This document shows, piece after piece, positions 52,087-60,235 of a stretch of DNA of 64,000 nucleotides. Numbering within the stretch: the first letter of the stretch is position 1; every line of letters starts with the position of its first letter. The position numbers and the translations under genes are program-made. This stretch comes from Microscillaceae bacterium (GTDB taxonomy: Bacteria; Bacteroidota; Bacteroidia; Cytophagales; Microscillaceae). The notes below the pieces were generated by a model that was given only the letters and a program-made list of their open reading frames with translations, was not told the origin of the DNA and made no database searches. Where the stretch lies: positions 1-64,000 of the forward strand of contig DMXI01000271.1 of the NCBI GenBank assembly GCA_003483885.1, given 5' to 3'.

Positions 52087-53883
52087 CTATTTCCGTTTGG
52101 CTGTAAACACTCCATTGGGTTGGTGAAAAGCTGCTTCGCTGGCTTTGTCTTTCTCCACCTTAAAAATCATTTGGTATCCCTTCAGACGTTTGTCTTTAAA
52201 GTTAAAAGTATGTGCTTTTTTGAGTGCTACCAGTTCCCAATCAGGTTGGTTGGGTAGGGTTACCATTAAGCTGCCCTTGCGTTTCCAAACCTTAACCGTA
52301 GCTCCTCTAAGCTCATATTCTCCCAAATATCTATCTAAAGAGGCTTCGCTTAAAGCCGCTTTTTCTTGGACTCTTTCAAATTCAATAGGGTCTACGCCTG
52401 CTTGTAGCTCAGAAGAAATCTTTTGCATCTCTCCTTTAGTATTCATCGTAAACTGTAGCTTTACCCCTTTAAATGGTCCTTCACCTACCTCAAAAACATC
52501 GTAGTGAAAGTGGTTCACGTTTAGGTCAAAAGTATGATACTGGGCCTTGAGTTGTTCTTTGCCCTGATCTTTCTTCAAGACAATATTGATTTGTCCATAA
52601 GCAGGGTGCTTGTACTGACCAGTGTAGTCTTTCAAAGGGTGTGAAGGCTTGGTATTGGCCACAGGCTTTTCTTTTGCATCTTTTTCAGCTTTTTTGGCGG
52701 CTTCCTGTGCCTTTTTGAGTCTCTTAAGTCCTTTTTTGCTCCAGTCAATGTCTGACAATCCCTTTAGGCGATCTACTACTTCATTACGAATAATGTTGGG
52801 AATGGGCGTAGCATTTTTGTTGGTCAAAATCACCATTCCAATATTATCTTTTGGTAAAAAAGCCACCAATGCCGAAAATCCATCAATATTTCCTCCGTGG
52901 TGCACTAGCAACTGACCCCGATAAGAAGTAATGAACCACCCTAAACCATAATTGGTATAGAATTGCTCTTTGGTAGCCCCTCCTGGCACAATGGTATGCG
53001 GTCTGTGCATTTGGGTAATCATTCCCTCTGAAACCACCTTTTTCTTTTCATATTTACCTTTGTTTAGCTGAAGCATAACCCATTTGGCCATATCTTCTAT
53101 CGTGGAATTGATAGAGCCCGCTGGACCTACTACATCAATATTTCGGTAAGGCATGGGTTCAATTTTTTCCTCTTTATCATTGTAACCAATTGCGCGATTG
53201 GTTGCTTTCTTCAGTCCTTCTACCGATAAATTGGAATTACTCATACCAAGTGGTTTAAAAATGCGTTCCTGCACGTTTTTTTCCCAGCTTTTGCCCGATA
53301 CTTTGCCCACTAAGTAACCCGCAGTCATAAACATCAAGTTTTGGTATTGCCACCCTTCTCTAAATCCTTGAGTAGCCTCGAGATGATGCAAATTTTTATA
53401 CAATTCTTCTCGGGTAAAATCAGAACCATACCAGGCAAGATCATGGCGAGGCAAGCCCGAACGGTGACATAGCAAATCGCGTGGTGTCATATGATTGGTT
53501 ACGAAATCGTTGTATAACTTAAAATCAGGCAAATATTCCTTGATTGGTTTGTCTAAATCCAGCACTCCATCATCTACCAACTGACACACCGTAGTAGCGG
53601 TAAATGCTTTGCTACTAGAACCAATGGCAAACTGGGTTTGAGGAGTTACTGGTAGTTTTTTGGCTACATTTCGATAGCCATATCCTTTTTGATAAGCCAC
53701 TTTTCCGTCTTTTACGATCACCATAGCCACGCCTGGCACTTTCCAATCCTTCATGGCGCGTTCAATATATTTGTCTATTCCTTTGAGTTTTTTGGCCACC
53801 GCTTTGTCTTGCTGGGCAAATGCCCCCAGGCTAAAACTTAGGCAAAATAATAGGAAGGCTAGTAATAGGTTTTTCTTATTCAT
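52087..53883 (-). CDS. Secreted serine hydrolase, beta-lactamase/PBP (class C) family
   Basis: With ATG at 53881-53883 the protein has 598 residues and a clean signal peptide (LLLAFLLFCLSFSLGAFAQQ); an in-frame start 22 codons upstream would precede this signal. The beta-lactamase domain (about 30-370) has the catalytic SxxK in FAIGSSSKAFTATTV, the YxN-like motif in WQYQNLMFM, and HHGGNIDGF near the third conserved position. A charged linker (KAQEAAKKAEKDAKEKP) leads to a C-terminal DUF3471-like beta domain (LKDYTGQYKHPAYGQINIVL). Such proteins are D-amino-acid esterases/peptidases or carboxypeptidase-like enzymes; antibiotic hydrolysis is not implied. Confidence 0.92.
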   Translation of the reverse strand: MNKKNLLLAFLLFCLSFSLGAFAQQDKAVAKKLKGIDKYIERAMKDWKVPGVAMVIVKDGKVAYQKGYGYRNVAKKLPVTPQTQFAIGSSSKAFTATTVCQLVDDGVLDLDKPIKEYLPDFKLYNDFVTNHMTPRDLLCHRSGLPRHDLAWYGSDFTREELYKNLHHLEATQGFREGWQYQNLMFMTAGYLVGKVSGKSWEKNVQERIFKPLGMSNSNLSVEGLKKATNRAIGYNDKEEKIEPMPYRNIDVVGPAGSINSTIEDMAKWVMLQLNKGKYEKKKVVSEGMITQMHRPHTIVPGGATKEQFYTNYGLGWFITSYRGQLLVHHGGNIDGFSALVAFLPKDNIGMVILTNKNATPIPNIIRNEVVDRLKGLSDIDWSKKGLKRLKKAQEAAKKAEKDAKEKPVANTKPSHPLKDYTGQYKHPAYGQINIVLKKDQGKEQLKAQYHTFDLNVNHFHYDVFEVGEGPFKGVKLQFTMNTKGEMQKISSELQAGVDPIEFERVQEKAALSEASLDRYLGEYELRGATVKVWKRKGSLMVTLPNQPDWELVALKKAHTFNFKDKRLKGYQMIFKVEKDKASEAAFHQPNGVFTAKRK

Positions 53884-53975
53884 CGGTAAACTTTTTAAGG
53901 TAAATATTTTCTGTATTGGTATTGGGTTTAGAGGAATTATTACAACCAATATAGAATTAAATTTTAAATTGAGAT

Positions 53976-54548
53976 TTATCCTTGAAAGTCACATTCATCC
54001 CATTCATTTTCAAAGTAATCCCTGAGCATCATTTTTCTTTCTTCTAAGGTAAAACTACTTTTAGTTTGCATTAATTTTAGTAATGGGTCTTTTGAATCAG
54101 AAATTTCAAATAGCACCCTTTGGTGACTTGGTAAATCTTCAAATTGAGATTTTAGTATTTCAAAATTACTGGTACTAACATCCAAAAGGTAACTTTTGAA
54201 TGAATTAATGCATTTGGTTATCCTATTCGGTTTATTATTTAATTCTAGGATTGTGTCCTCAATTTCTTTAATAAAATCTTCTTTTGTTTTTTCGGGAACT
54301 AGTTGTTTCACTTCTATTTGGCCTAGATTAGATATGTGCAATTTTGAATTATCAGGCATGTCGAGACAAATCCAATCGTCATATAATTTTTGTTTGAATT
54401 CAGCAAAACTCATTAATCCCCAACAAGCTATTTGACCATCAGCATAGACAATCAATTTTGTTAAATAATAATGAAAGTTGTGTACAATCACTTCAAAAGC
54501 TTTCCCTCTGACTTTTTTTCCATTTACTTCTCGATATTGAAAATTCAT
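53976..54548 (-). CDS. Hypothetical protein, 190 aa
   Basis: This soluble acidic protein has an N-terminal beta-rich part with YREVNGKKVRGKAFEVIVHN, YYLTKLIVYADGQIACWGLM and a Trp-containing YDDWICLDMPDN. The C-terminal part is helical (EDFIKEIEDTILELNNKPN; LKLMQTKSSFTLEERKMMLR). The pattern VYADGQI-CWGL with a following [FL]xxKL segment recurs in small proteins near polymorphic toxins, but I cannot name the family and no toxin is adjacent here. AT-rich compared with its neighbours, which may hint at transfer. ATG at 54546-54548. Confidence 0.6.
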   Translation of the reverse strand: MNFQYREVNGKKVRGKAFEVIVHNFHYYLTKLIVYADGQIACWGLMSFAEFKQKLYDDWICLDMPDNSKLHISNLGQIEVKQLVPEKTKEDFIKEIEDTILELNNKPNRITKCINSFKSYLLDVSTSNFEILKSQFEDLPSHQRVLFEISDSKDPLLKLMQTKSSFTLEERKMMLRDYFENEWDECDFQG

Positions 54549-55063
54549 TTTCCTAACAGTTATTTACATAATTCAAAAAAAATACAACTTGAAATTTATG
54601 ATCTAAAATTCCTATCTTAACTGACACAAACTACAGTGATGGTGATTTTGGTTGTTTTTTGAGCTGTAGCAAATTGTAAATTCTGGTGTGCCAATAGGAC
54701 TGTTGAGTTCTAATAAAGAAAGTTTTGGTTGTATCACGAGCGGGGAGGTGGTCAGCATTGCGAGGGGACTGGCCTTGTGTGCAAGCTTATGCTGTCCAGC
54801 CTTTTTTGCTTACTTTTTTTGGCTAAAAAAAGTAAGTCCCCGAAGGGAAGTGCTGCCAACCACGTGAATAAACTGAAAAACTACTTTTAACAAAATTCAA
54901 TATAAGGAATCGCTCAAAATAGAACTTAAAAGCACTACGGTGTGCCAGGAAGGTAACGGATTAAAAAAGTTAGTTTTTTGAGCTTTCCAGTAGTATTGCG
55001 CTAAGCATTATATTTTTTTATAAACGAAGTTCTGACTTATGAAAGATCAGTTATTCACAAACA
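54549..55063. other. Long non-coding stretch containing a large imperfect inverted repeat
   Basis: No gene is supported. The element at about 54747-54864 has arms GTGGTCAGCATTGCGAGGGG (left) and AGTCCCCGAAGGGAAGTGCT followed by GCCAACCAC (right). At its centre is a strong hairpin CTTACTTTTTTT-GGCT-AAAAAAAGTAAG (54809-54836). The remaining sequence on both sides is featureless. Confidence 0.5.
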
Positions 55064-56203
55064 TCACCGATCCTTCGTACCCATCTTAGATCTTGCTGAG
55101 GGCTTTACCTCCTTGTTTAAAATCTTCATGACAATAGCTTTTAATTGATCATATTTGAAATCTTCTTTGAGAAAGCCAAACGTAGAATGACTGCCCTCTC
55201 GAGTCATGCCTATGGCGTACTTGGGGCCTCCTAGCTCCTGAGAAACTGGGGAGTTCTCGGTTTGAATAGTAAATTCAGCTTTTCCTTCTTCATTGGTTAC
55301 ATAAAAAACATGTTTGTAATACAGCTCGCCCTTTTTTTCTTCAAATTTTTCATAAGCCAATACTAGTTTGCCTTTCCACTCAAACTGATCAAAACAAAAC
55401 ATCCGCTTCAAATTATCTTTCAGTTTACCCGCTTCATAAGCTTCATAAAGGGTTTGTTTATGTGGTTTTGCCTTATCGTAATCCTTTTGGGCATAATATA
55501 CCTGAATAAGCTTGGCGTGAGAGGGGTAATCATTTGGAACCAGGGTAACCAACTCTTTGAATGCCTTCTCCGATTTATCGTAGTTCTTGCCAATGTATTC
55601 ATACAGTCCAATATTGTATAAGGCGAGTTTGTAAGAATCAGATTCTTTTGAGAGAACATCTGTTGCTACATAAAATGCCTGGAGTGCTTTTTTAGGTTGC
55701 TTCAACTCTGCGTACAGTTGTGGTATGATCGCAAAAGGGCGCTCTAATGGAGGTTGTTTTTGAGTAGCTATAATATATGTATCCAGGGCTTTTTCGTATT
55801 TACCTTGTATCAAGTAAGCATCTCCCAATCCACTGAAATATTTAGATTGGCTGGTATCTAGTTTGATGGCCTGATTCATAGCTTGAACCGCTTCTTCAGG
55901 TTTTTTTAGATAATTTAAAGCCATACCCTTAGTAAAATAAGCTTCTGGATTAGTTTTATCCTTTTGGATCACCAGGTTCATTAACTTTAAAGCGTTTTTA
56001 TCATCAGATTTTCGGTAATAAGCCAACCCAATATAGTAGATGGCCCTGGCGGGGTAATCTTGGGCTTTTGCGGCATGTTTGGCAATAATTTGATCATATT
56101 GTTTGGCATCAAAGGCCGCTTTTATTTGATCTACTACTGTGCTTTGAGCAAACAAACTGCTACTAAGCACTGCTAAAACGAGGGTAAGAATGATTTTTTT
56201 CAT
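55064..56203 (-). CDS. Secreted or periplasmic TPR protein
   Basis: The 379-residue protein has a signal peptide (KKIILTLVLAVLSSSLFAQS) followed by six or more TPRs (for example AIYYIGLAYYRKSDDKNALK, AYFTKGMALNYLKKPEEAVQ, KYFSGLGDAYLIQGKYEKAL). The last 110 residues are not TPR: a beta-rich domain (FDQFEWKGKLVLAYEKFEEK, YKHVFYVTNEEGKAEFTIQT) ending in a helical tail. It is probably periplasmic. Function unknown; TPR proteins act as protein-binding scaffolds. Transcribed on the minus strand, downstream of dnaN but beyond its terminator. Confidence 0.85.
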   Translation of the reverse strand: MKKIILTLVLAVLSSSLFAQSTVVDQIKAAFDAKQYDQIIAKHAAKAQDYPARAIYYIGLAYYRKSDDKNALKLMNLVIQKDKTNPEAYFTKGMALNYLKKPEEAVQAMNQAIKLDTSQSKYFSGLGDAYLIQGKYEKALDTYIIATQKQPPLERPFAIIPQLYAELKQPKKALQAFYVATDVLSKESDSYKLALYNIGLYEYIGKNYDKSEKAFKELVTLVPNDYPSHAKLIQVYYAQKDYDKAKPHKQTLYEAYEAGKLKDNLKRMFCFDQFEWKGKLVLAYEKFEEKKGELYYKHVFYVTNEEGKAEFTIQTENSPVSQELGGPKYAIGMTREGSHSTFGFLKEDFKYDQLKAIVMKILNKEVKPSARSKMGTKDR

Positions 56204-56537
56204 ATTTTTACTTAAGGGTTTGATACAGGGAAAGGATCAAGTTTTGATCAATCTTTTTATTGACTTTATATTTCTAAGAAGTTGTGTGAGTTTTAGTCAT
56301 AGAAATTGTTATAGGTTATTTTGGATCTGATTAAAGCTCATTTTTTTGCGTAGCTACGTGCGAAAATCCCTAGATCCCAGCTTGCCAGGGAATAGCTGAA
56401 AAGCAGGCACAAAAGCCTGTCCCGAAGAATTGAGGGAACGCATCACAAAAATATTGAATAGAACTCAAACAGCTTCTAAAATACACCTTTTTGACCATAT
56501 TGGGATAACTCAAGAGATAAAGTTTGGAGCAGGTGAA
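56204..56537. other. Non-coding stretch
   Basis: No gene seen. A small hairpin CAGGC-ACAAAA-GCCTG lies near 56403-56418 and a palindrome GTAGCTAC near 56349. The TPR gene promoter must lie here. Confidence 0.4.
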
Positions 56538-56570
56538 ATAAAAAAGCCTCAGAATTTCTTCCAAGGCTTA
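56538..56570 (-). terminator. Intrinsic terminator of dnaN
   Basis: On the minus strand AAGCCT and AGGCTT pair across TGGAAGAAATTCTG and are followed by TTTTATTTC. It lies about 40 nt after the dnaN stop codon. Confidence 0.65.
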
Positions 56571-56607
56571 AAATCTATAAATTATTTGCTAGAGACTACA
56601 AACGAGT

Positions 56608-57738
56608 CTAAGCATATGTGTTCAACATTACAGGCATTACCAACATCAAAATATCACCATTGTCGGTTTTTTCGGTGGGTTTCATAATCCCAGCTTTGTT
56701 AGGAGTAGACATTTCAATAGTGATTTCTTTAGCCGTTAGGTTGCTCAACATCTCAATCACAAACTTAGCATTGAAACCAATTTCCATATCATCTCCTTGA
56801 TATTCACAAGCCAAAGCCTCATTGGCTTCGTTAGAGAAATCCAAATCTTCAGCAAAAATTTGAAGGGTACCTGCCGCTGACATTTTCAAGCGAATCTGGT
56901 TGGTAGTTTTATTGGCATAAATGGCCAAACGCTTTAACGAATTCAACAATACCACTCGATCAATTGTCAATACATTGGGGTTTTCGGTAGGAATGGCATT
57001 TTCGTAATCAGGAAAACGTTCGTCTATCAAGCGACAAACCATTTTGATATCGTCAAAACTAAAAAAGGCATTGGAATCACTAAATTCAGTATGTACCTCA
57101 GAAGGATCTGAAGGTAAAGTAGCACGGAGCAAGCCAAGCGATTTCTTAGGAATAATCATCGTCATAGGATCTCCTCCGCCAATGATATCATCGCGATTGT
57201 AGCGGATCAGTCGGTGACCGTCGGTAGCCACAAAGGTAGTTTTGTCGGCTTGGAATTCTACAAAAATTCCAGTCATAGCAGGGCGTAACTCATCATTACT
57301 AGTGGCAAAAATGGTGTTCCCAATAGCTTTGCCTAATACATCAGACGACATCACCAAGTTAAGCTTGCTATCTGCTTTTGGAATCTTAGGAAAATCTTCC
57401 GCATTTTCACCTGCCAATTTGTAATGTCCAGTATTAGAAGTAATCTCGATGCTCTTATGCTCTTCGTTGATGTTGAATGTAACTGGTTGCTCTGGCAAAC
57501 TTTTCAACGTATCCAACAAAATTTTAGCAGGCACGGCTACACTTCCTGTATCTTGAGTATCTACTTCTATTTCAGTCGTGATAGAAGTTTGCAAATCTGA
57601 GGCACTGGCCGTCAGTTTTCCATCTTCGAGTTCAAACAAGAAATTCTCTAAGATTGGCACTACTGGGTTCGACATGATTACTCCGCTGATAGCGGCCAAT
57701 TGTCGTTGTAACAAGGCAGATGAGACGCTAAATTTCAT
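56608..57738 (-). CDS. dnaN: DNA polymerase III beta subunit (sliding clamp)
   Basis: The 376-residue protein has normal length for a bacterial clamp. Family motifs in the three repeated domains are FSVSSALLQRQLAAISGVIM, VPILENFLFELEDGKLTASA and SDLQTSITTEIEV at the N-terminus, FVATDGHRLIRYNRDDI in the middle domain, and MEIGFNAKFVIEMLSNL with VMPVMLN at the C-terminal peptide-binding cleft. The clamp forms a ring around DNA and tethers polymerase III. It is not next to dnaA here, which is common in Bacteroidota. Two -7-like elements lie upstream. Confidence 0.98.
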   Translation of the reverse strand: MKFSVSSALLQRQLAAISGVIMSNPVVPILENFLFELEDGKLTASASDLQTSITTEIEVDTQDTGSVAVPAKILLDTLKSLPEQPVTFNINEEHKSIEITSNTGHYKLAGENAEDFPKIPKADSKLNLVMSSDVLGKAIGNTIFATSNDELRPAMTGIFVEFQADKTTFVATDGHRLIRYNRDDIIGGGDPMTMIIPKKSLGLLRATLPSDPSEVHTEFSDSNAFFSFDDIKMVCRLIDERFPDYENAIPTENPNVLTIDRVVLLNSLKRLAIYANKTTNQIRLKMSAAGTLQIFAEDLDFSNEANEALACEYQGDDMEIGFNAKFVIEMLSNLTAKEITIEMSTPNKAGIMKPTEKTDNGDILMLVMPVMLNTYA

Positions 57739-57796
57739 ATGTTCTACAATTTTTTTCTATAAGTGTTGGGTTATTGAACGTGCATTTAAACACACG

Positions 57797-57887
57797 CAAA
57801 GTTAAAATTGCCCGAAATACGATTTTTGGTGTGATTTCTCAATCGTATAGCTAACAAATATACAAAAAAATGAAGTTTTTTAGACAA
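57797..57887 (-). promoter_or_regulatory. Possible promoters of dnaN
   Basis: On the minus strand TATATTTG (57855-57862) follows a TTG (57885-57887) by 22 nt, slightly longer than the usual spacing. A second exact -7 motif, TAACTTTG, lies at 57797-57804 without a clear TTG. They are about 60 and 115 nt upstream of the start codon. Confidence 0.45.
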
Positions 57888-57946
57888 AAAAACAGAGGTT
57901 TTTTAGGGAAAACCAAGAACCTATCCAGACCATATAAGTAGGTAGA

Positions 57947-58528
57947 TCAATGATTGAAATACACAACTTTGGTGAGATTATTCTTATGCGTAATTTTCGA
58001 AATGGTACCATAGTGCAAATCCAAACGAAAAGCATTTTTTAGAGGTATTTCCAATACATAACACAACAAAGTACGAATGACCCCACTATGGGTACTAATC
58101 ATTATTTTTTCCCCAGTTTCGTGTCGTTGGAGCAATTCTTCCCAAAAATTGATTACTCGCTCTTGCAAATCCAAAAAACTTTCACCTTCGGGTACCCTGA
58201 AATTGACAAAATCATCCATCCAGGGGTTCAAAGTTTCGGGAGGGATTTCACCCCAGGGCACCATTTCCCAAACGCCGAAGTTTACTTCCTTGATACGGTC
58301 ATCCAATTGAATACTTTTGTTGAAAGGATTGGCCAAGTCTTCAGCCAAAAGACGACAACGTTGTAAAGGGCTTGCGTATACTGAAGCCTCTTGGAATGCT
58401 TCGTTCAAATAATCCGCAATGCGGGTTTTCTGGGCCTCGTAGTCATCACTTACTTCCAGATCGGTTTGCCCGTAGGCGACTCCCTTAGCTACTTTAGGAG
58501 TGGTATGTCTTATGAGCCAAATGTCCAT
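57947..58528 (-). CDS. Histidine phosphatase (CobC / phosphoglycerate-mutase-like)
   Basis: The 193-residue protein opens with the phospho-histidine motif WLIRHTTP (RHT instead of the common RHG), followed by GVAYGQTDLEVSDDYEAQ, the second conserved region SPLQRCRLLAEDLA, EVNFGVWEMVPWGEIPPETL and the C-terminal second histidine in MISTHSGVIRTLLCYVLEI. RHT plus G-A-YG-TD is typical of alpha-ribazole-5-phosphate phosphatase (CobC), the last step of the cobalamin lower-ligand pathway, but no other cobalamin gene is present, so a general phosphatase is equally possible. Cytosolic, probably transcribed alone. Confidence 0.88.
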   Translation of the reverse strand: MDIWLIRHTTPKVAKGVAYGQTDLEVSDDYEAQKTRIADYLNEAFQEASVYASPLQRCRLLAEDLANPFNKSIQLDDRIKEVNFGVWEMVPWGEIPPETLNPWMDDFVNFRVPEGESFLDLQERVINFWEELLQRHETGEKIMISTHSGVIRTLLCYVLEIPLKNAFRLDLHYGTISKITHKNNLTKVVYFNH

Positions 58529-58542
58529 AATATATTTTTTAG

Positions 58543-58643
58543 TATACTACTAGACATTTTGGCTAAAGCTGACCGTGAGGACACAGTCAACGGCGTGGTC
58601 GCTTTCGCTTGTGTCTCCACAAACGAAAAATGTCTGGTAGTAT
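58543..58643. repeat. 101-bp inverted-repeat element (type A), full copy in opposite orientation
   Basis: It reads TATACTACTAGACATTTTGG, continues GCTGACCGTGAGGACACAGT, and ends CACAAACGAAAAATGTCTGG TAGTA. The same order of hairpins as at 40670 appears in reverse complement. It sits between the histidine phosphatase gene and the kinase/phosphatase pair and separates the two transcription units. Confidence 0.7.
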
Positions 58644-58676
58644 GGTTTTTTAGAATAAATGTTTGGAGAGGTTCAA

Positions 58677-59543
58677 TCATTGACAGTATTTATTTAGAGT
58701 GCGCTGTACACCACTGACATAACCCTGCCCAAATAAATTGACGTGCACCAATAACGGATACAAATTGTAAATATCTTTTCTATTGTCAAAGCCTGGTTCC
58801 AACAGAAACGCCTCCTGATAAGCCTCATAAAATCGTTGGTGAAAACCCCCAAACATATGAGTAAAAGCAATTTCGGTTTCTCGTAGACCATAATACACCG
58901 CAGGATCAATCAAAGCCACCAAGCCCAGATGATTACTCATGACATTGCCCGACCATAAATCCCCGTGGAGCAAGGCCGGCTTTTCATTGGGAATCAAGCC
59001 TGGAAGCTTAGCATAGAGTTGATCAAATTGACGGAGCATAGCTGCACTAAGATAACCCTCATAAAAAGCTTTCCCTGCCTGAATTTTGAGCCGCTTTTCT
59101 ATGAAAAAATCAATGCCATTTTCCAACGAATCGTTGATTTGCTCTAAGCGACCAATGTAATTATTGTGCTCCAGCCCAAAACAAGCGTTTGTATGGCGAT
59201 GAAGCCTGGCCAGTGACTGTCCAAAATCTTCCCAATAATTGTTTTTAGTCCGACGTCCAGCGATAAATTCCAGCAATAAAAAATCCTCGCCTACGCCTAA
59301 TACCTCTGGAATGTGAATCTCTTCTGCTTCTCGAAGAGTTTGCAATCCTTGAGCTTCAAGGGCAAACATATCTTTAGGAGCCAACTCATTGTATTTGATA
59401 AAAAATTGCCCCTCAGAGGTGTTCAAGGCTACGGCCTGATTGATACTGCCTCCTCCCAGTGCCATATATTCATCTATAGACACCGATTTGCCTAAGCTCT
59501 GAAACAAAGCACGCTCGAAAAATGCAGTAGGATTCTCAAACAT
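58677..59543 (-). CDS. Fructosamine/ribulosamine 3-kinase family protein
   Basis: The 288-residue protein has the aminoglycoside-kinase-like fold. The glycine-rich loop is MALGGGSINQAVALN, the ATP-binding Lys lies in QFFIKYNE, LLLEFIAGRR is the hinge, the catalytic loop is ALLHGDLWSGNVM (Asp-Leu-Trp-Ser-Gly-Asn) and the metal Asp lies in LVALIDPAVYYG. HGDLWSGN and IDPAVYYG are diagnostic of the fructosamine-3-kinase/YniA family. Bacterial members phosphorylate ribulosamines on proteins, making the sugar adduct unstable. It is 4 nt downstream of an LMW-PTP gene; together they form a plausible protein-deglycation operon. Confidence 0.93.
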   Translation of the reverse strand: MFENPTAFFERALFQSLGKSVSIDEYMALGGGSINQAVALNTSEGQFFIKYNELAPKDMFALEAQGLQTLREAEEIHIPEVLGVGEDFLLLEFIAGRRTKNNYWEDFGQSLARLHRHTNACFGLEHNNYIGRLEQINDSLENGIDFFIEKRLKIQAGKAFYEGYLSAAMLRQFDQLYAKLPGLIPNEKPALLHGDLWSGNVMSNHLGLVALIDPAVYYGLRETEIAFTHMFGGFHQRFYEAYQEAFLLEPGFDNRKDIYNLYPLLVHVNLFGQGYVSGVQRTLNKYCQ

Positions 59544-59547
59544 AGGC

Positions 59548-60024
59548 TTAGTTTTCGGCTTGTTGTATATGAGCTAAAAACTTTTCATTAGAACGTTTTA
59601 AAATCTGGTAGACGTTTTCAAAGCCATCAATCCCACCATAATAAGGGTCTGGTACTTCTCCTCCCTGATCTAGCTCGTCAAAATCACGCATGAGCATGAC
59701 TTGAGCTTTGATACTCTTGGGGTCATTGGTGAGTCGCATAATATTGCGATAGTTCGATTTATCCATAGCCAGTACATAATCAAATTCGTGCAAATCTTCT
59801 TCAGTAACCTGGCGAGCCCTGCTGGTAAGTTCAAGTTGGTGTTTTTTGGCCGTATCTTGCATTCTGGAATCAGCCAATTCTCCTACATGGTAGGCACCAG
59901 TACCTGCTGAATCACAAGAAATTTGGTCGGTCAAATTGTTTTTTTCCAACAAATCCTGGAACACACCTTCGGCCATCGGTGAACGGCAAATGTTTCCAAG
60001 ACATACAAATAGTACTTTTTTCAT
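59548..60024 (-). CDS. Low-molecular-weight protein tyrosine phosphatase family protein
   Basis: With ATG at 60022-60024 the protein has 158 residues and starts MKKVLFVCLGNICRSPMAEG, placing the P-loop CLGNICRS (C-x5-R-S) at its usual position. The longer in-frame start adds 14 unrelated residues. The general acid Asp is in EVPDPYYGG and the length is normal. By family it cleaves phosphotyrosine or small phosphate esters. Homologues next to fructosamine-kinase genes act on ribulosamine-5-phosphate, so this is a likely role here (inference from context). First gene of the pair, upstream of the kinase by 4 nt. Confidence 0.93.
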   Translation of the reverse strand: MKKVLFVCLGNICRSPMAEGVFQDLLEKNNLTDQISCDSAGTGAYHVGELADSRMQDTAKKHQLELTSRARQVTEEDLHEFDYVLAMDKSNYRNIMRLTNDPKSIKAQVMLMRDFDELDQGGEVPDPYYGGIDGFENVYQILKRSNEKFLAHIQQAEN

Positions 60025-60043
60025 AAGTGAAAGTTTGGTGTAA

Positions 60044-60211
60044 TTAAGAGTATGTTTAACATTCATTGATTAGGCCTTTTACGCGACTTTTCAGATTATA
60101 TATTATCAAATTTATCTGCAATAGCGCTGCTATTCCCTCAAAATTTGACGCATCTAATCCAAAAATTCATCATAAAACCTCCTGTAAACGAAAATTTAAA
60201 CATACTCTAAA
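60044..60211. repeat. 168-bp inverted-repeat element (type B), copy 3
   Basis: The ends TTAAGAGTATGTTTAA (60044-60059) and TTTAAACATACTCTAAA (to 60211) are clear inverted repeats. The right half shares TTTGACGCATCTAATCCAAA (one mismatch) with the copy at 24321. It lies in the short gap upstream of the LMW-PTP gene, so its promoter probably lies within or across the element. Confidence 0.65.
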
Positions 60212-60235
60212 CCCAGGGGAAAACTAAAAAAACAT

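Noticed and set aside
52087..53883. Antibiotic-resistance beta-lactamase
   Set aside because: It has the SxxK fold but also a DUF3471-type C-terminal domain and a length typical of secreted esterase/peptidase relatives; no resistance context.
50191..54548. The hypothetical proteins at 50191 and 53976 as immunity proteins of the Tc toxin
   Set aside because: They are over 40 kb away, unrelated to each other in sequence, and Tc toxins are not known to need immunity proteins.
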